A stretch of DNA of 64,000 bases from Actinoalloteichus hymeniacidonis (GTDB taxonomy: Bacteria; Actinomycetota; Actinomycetes; Mycobacteriales; Pseudonocardiaceae), in the NCBI RefSeq assembly GCF_014203365.1, contig NZ_JACHIS010000001.1, positions 248,001 through 312,000 on the forward strand. Direction: 5' to 3'. Under the pieces are notes generated by a model. That model searched no databases. It saw nothing but the letters and a program-made list of their open reading frames with translations, and was not told the DNA's origin. Below, in pieces: positions 62,282-64,000 of the stretch (the first letter of the stretch is position 1; the number at the start of each line of letters is the position of its first letter). A program made the translations under genes and the position numbers.

Positions 62282-64000
62282 CCGAGACCTCGACGGTGTG
62301 GGCGCCGATCCGCAGTCGGTCGGCCCCGGTCGACGGCACATCGGTATGCCTGCGGCGCACATAGAGCAGCGAGGCGAGCAGCAACGGGTCGAGGTCGATC
62401 CTGGTCCGTTCGACGGAAACGGTCGCCGTGAAACCGTCGCGGAAACGCACCAGACAGGTGCGGCGGCCGACGCCGGCAGCGACCAGTCGGGCGTGTGGCC
62501 AGCGGTATAGCGCCTCGATTGAGATGTCGGGAAAACGCCAGCGTTCGTCCGGCAGGAGCCGCGTCGTCAGGATCGTCGCCGACTCCAACGCCGCCCGGGA
62601 TGCCGAATCCAGATCCGCCAGGACGTGTCGGTGATCGAGTTCCCGGTGCGGTGCGAAACCGGCAGCCCCGGCGGCGAAGCGGCGGATCGTCACGTCCTCC
62701 GGCGTGCATTGCGCGCCGACCACCGAGACCGCTACCGGCCGGTGCGTCGTGGCCGGTGGCGGCGGTGGAGCGAACACCGCGGGCTGGGCGGGCTCTGGCA
62801 GATTCATCAGCCGATACAGGAGTTCGCGGATCAGACCGGCGGACTCACCTCGGTATGCCACTGCGGCGGCCACCGTCGACCGATGCCGTCCGGACACGTG
62901 ATTGCGCACGCTCGCGTCGAGCTGGTCGCGCAAATCCGCCGTCCGGTGTAGTCGATCGGCATCGTCGATCAGTCCGGCCAGCGGTGAACCCGGCACCGTT
63001 GCGGCACTCGGTTCCCCGGCGATCAGCAGCGGGCGGTCCAGCGCCGCCGCGTACAACGCCAAGGACCCCTCATCGGAGACCACACAGTCGGCCGCCGCCA
63101 CCGCGCCACGCCAGCCCTCCTGCGGCGGGATGATCACCAGTCCCGCCTCGGTCGCCCGGGACAACCAGGCCCGTACCTGCCACGGACCATGCGCCGACCA
63201 GATGCCCGGATGCAACACGACGGCGACCCGGTACTCATCGACGGGAAGGGCTTCCACCATCCGTTGCGGTAGTTCCGGATCGCTACCGAGCAGCGAACGC
63301 GGCCCCCAGGTAGAGGCAAGCACCACCAACGTGGTGTCCTGTGCGCCGAGCGCGCGCCGATACTGCCTGTTCAAGTGTGTGCCCGCCTGTAATCGATCCA
63401 GACATGGATCGCCGACGACCACGGATTTCTCGGCCGCAGGCGGGCAGCTCGCGGCGAGTTGGCGTCGTTGATCAGGGTGCGATACGGCGATCGCGGCAGG
63501 CACGACTCGGCCACCATGCAGTAGCCGATCGGGATTCATCCCGGCGACGATCTCGGAGCCCGGGTAGAACTTCTGATATCCGATGCCGTGGGGGAACAGG
63601 ACGATCGGAGCGTCGAGTTCGGGTAACCGGTCGTTCTCGCTGGCGGCCAAGGCCAGATCGAATCGATGGCGGACAGCCGTTTCCCACGGGAGCACCGTCA
63701 CCTCCAGCGAGGAGAGGAACTCCGGCAGTCCCGCAGCGAGGATGGCGGTGTGCGAGGCATCGAAGGTGAAGGTCACCGCGATCCGGTGATCCTCCTGCAA
63801 CAGCGCGAGCACATCCAACAGCCGGGTGAGCGTGGTGACGGTACGGCCGACAACCAGGACTCGGCGGCGGTAGTCGACCGTGCGCCAGGCTCGGCTCGGC
63901 TCGGCTCGGCTCGGCTCGGCTCGGCTCGGCTCGGCTCGGCTCGGCTCGGCTCGGCTCGGCTCGGCTCGGCTCGGCTCGGCTCGGCTCGGCTCGGCTCGGC
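62259..64000 (-). CDS. Glycosyltransferase-like protein, CDP-glycerol transferase type, 5' end beyond window
   Basis: A protein of at least 550 residues resembling actinomycete GT-B proteins annotated as CDP-glycerol glycerophosphotransferase-like. The N-terminal half has RVLVVGRTVTTLTRLLDVLA, APIVLFPHGIGYQKFYPG and VVVGDPCLDRLQAG; the middle has VLASTWGPRSLLGS, AVVLHPGIWSAHGPWQVRAW and DCVVSDEGSLALYAAALDRP (the nucleotide-sugar site). The C-terminal 150 residues are a Pro-linked extra domain. A TTG at 63818 is the first start codon in the window, but it would cut off the first beta strand, and the frame stays open through the repeat to the edge, so the gene probably starts outside. Substrate unknown. 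It ends 23 bp inside the STAND gene. Confidence 0.62.
   Translation of the reverse strand, partial: RAEPSRAEPSRAEPSRAEPSRAEPSRAEPSRAEPSRAWRTVDYRRRVLVVGRTVTTLTRLLDVLALLQEDHRIAVTFTFDASHTAILAAGLPEFLSSLEVTVLPWETAVRHRFDLALAASENDRLPELDAPIVLFPHGIGYQKFYPGSEIVAGMNPDRLLHGGRVVPAAIAVSHPDQRRQLAASCPPAAEKSVVVGDPCLDRLQAGTHLNRQYRRALGAQDTTLVVLASTWGPRSLLGSDPELPQRMVEALPVDEYRVAVVLHPGIWSAHGPWQVRAWLSRATEAGLVIIPPQEGWRGAVAAADCVVSDEGSLALYAAALDRPLLIAGEPSAATVPGSPLAGLIDDADRLHRTADLRDQLDASVRNHVSGRHRSTVAAAVAYRGESAGLIRELLYRLMNLPEPAQPAVFAPPPPPATTHRPVAVSVVGAQCTPEDVTIRRFAAGAAGFAPHRELDHRHVLADLDSASRAALESATILTTRLLPDERWRFPDISIEALYRWPHARLVAAGVGRRTCLVRFRDGFTATVSVERTRIDLDPLLLASLLYVRRRHTDVPSTGADRLRIGAHTVEVSVKAGEVD
63888..64000. repeat. 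Pentanucleotide tandem repeat, at least 22 copies
   Basis: TCGGC is repeated without error from 63891 to 64000 (22 copies), with GGC at 63888-63890 as a partial copy. The repeat runs to the window edge, so the true length is not seen. On the minus strand the open frame of the adjacent gene reads through it as repeated E-P-S-R-A. The unit is not a multiple of three, so gain or loss of one copy shifts the frame. Confidence 0.95.

Noticed and set aside
63816-63818. TTG 63818 as start of the GT-like gene
   Set aside because: It would delete the first conserved beta strand RVLVVGRTVTTLTRL that is encoded just upstream in the same frame.
59117-64000. tRNA-Lys as attachment site of an integrated island
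   Set aside because: No copy of the tRNA 3' end and no integrase is visible up to the window edge.

Overview
This is chromosomal DNA of a high-GC actinomycete, most likely a member of the Pseudonocardiaceae (Actinoalloteichus/Saccharopolyspora-like). The evidence is GC-rich wobble positions, frequent GTG/TTG starts, mycothiol synthase, GlnR, an RsiG-type protein, DUF397/Scr1-type regulators, and EspG/PPE-like ESX accessory genes. The order purC-purSQL, purF-purM, DUF3073, YgfZ, aminodeoxychorismate lyase, nitrobindin, SseC, rhodanese, thioredoxin, GlnR, MshD, pst, phoU, LCP, dus follows the Mycobacterium tuberculosis Rv0780-Rv0823c block as I remember it, so the first 48 kb is mostly conserved backbone with insertions.

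Layout. (1) 1-2349: an ESX accessory cassette (gene end, EspG, PPE-like). (2) 2463-6857: purC and the overlapping purS-purQ-purL operon, ending in a strong bidirectional terminator. (3) 6937-13626: secreted GH25 lysozyme, PF04672 methyltransferase, PAS-GGDEF-EAL protein, GH15 glucoamylase/trehalase-like enzyme. (4) 13690-17222: sterol-carrier-like protein, purF, purM. (5) 17241-19078: Scr1-like XRE regulator with DUF397 partner and two small divergent genes. (6) 19160-22498: a second, complete ESX accessory cassette on the minus strand. (7) 23050-29257: DUF3073, a conserved unknown, type II L-asparaginase of the Rhizobium etli kind, RsiG-like c-di-GMP/sigma-factor protein, YgfZ, aminodeoxychorismate lyase, and a membrane protein behind an RBS-masking hairpin. 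(8) 29356-34710: a minus-strand sulfur/redox gene train, including a 32-residue membrane peptide gene. (9) 34803-41048: glnR, mshD, PHO box, pstSCAB. (10) 41167-50403: an orphan Scr1-like regulator, phoU, a very large LCP ligase, a GGDEF protein, dus, sodC, and an EamA exporter. (11) 50483-58947: a catabolic island in which IclR, an RraA-type aldolase/decarboxylase and a 2-hydroxyacid dehydrogenase face tctC-tctB-tctA, a family III CoA-transferase and a citryl-CoA-lyase-like protein. (12) 59117-64000: tRNA-Lys, hemerythrin-like protein, a STAND ATPase with TPR-like C-terminus, and a glycosyltransferase-like gene whose reading frame runs into at least 22 copies of a 5-bp repeat at the window end.

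How the parts fit. The purine genes make five steps of IMP synthesis. Phosphate uptake (PHO box, PstSCAB, PhoU) and nitrogen control (GlnR) lie side by side. Mycothiol synthesis adjoins thioredoxin, rhodanese and nitrobindin genes. Two c-di-GMP turnover proteins share the window with an RsiG-like effector. The island at 50-59 kb reads as import of a tri- or dicarboxylate, activation by CoA transfer, and cleavage to acetyl-CoA plus an oxoacid. The most unusual sequence is the pentanucleotide repeat at the right edge, which could phase-switch the gene it lies in. I saw no CRISPR array, transposase, rRNA or prophage.
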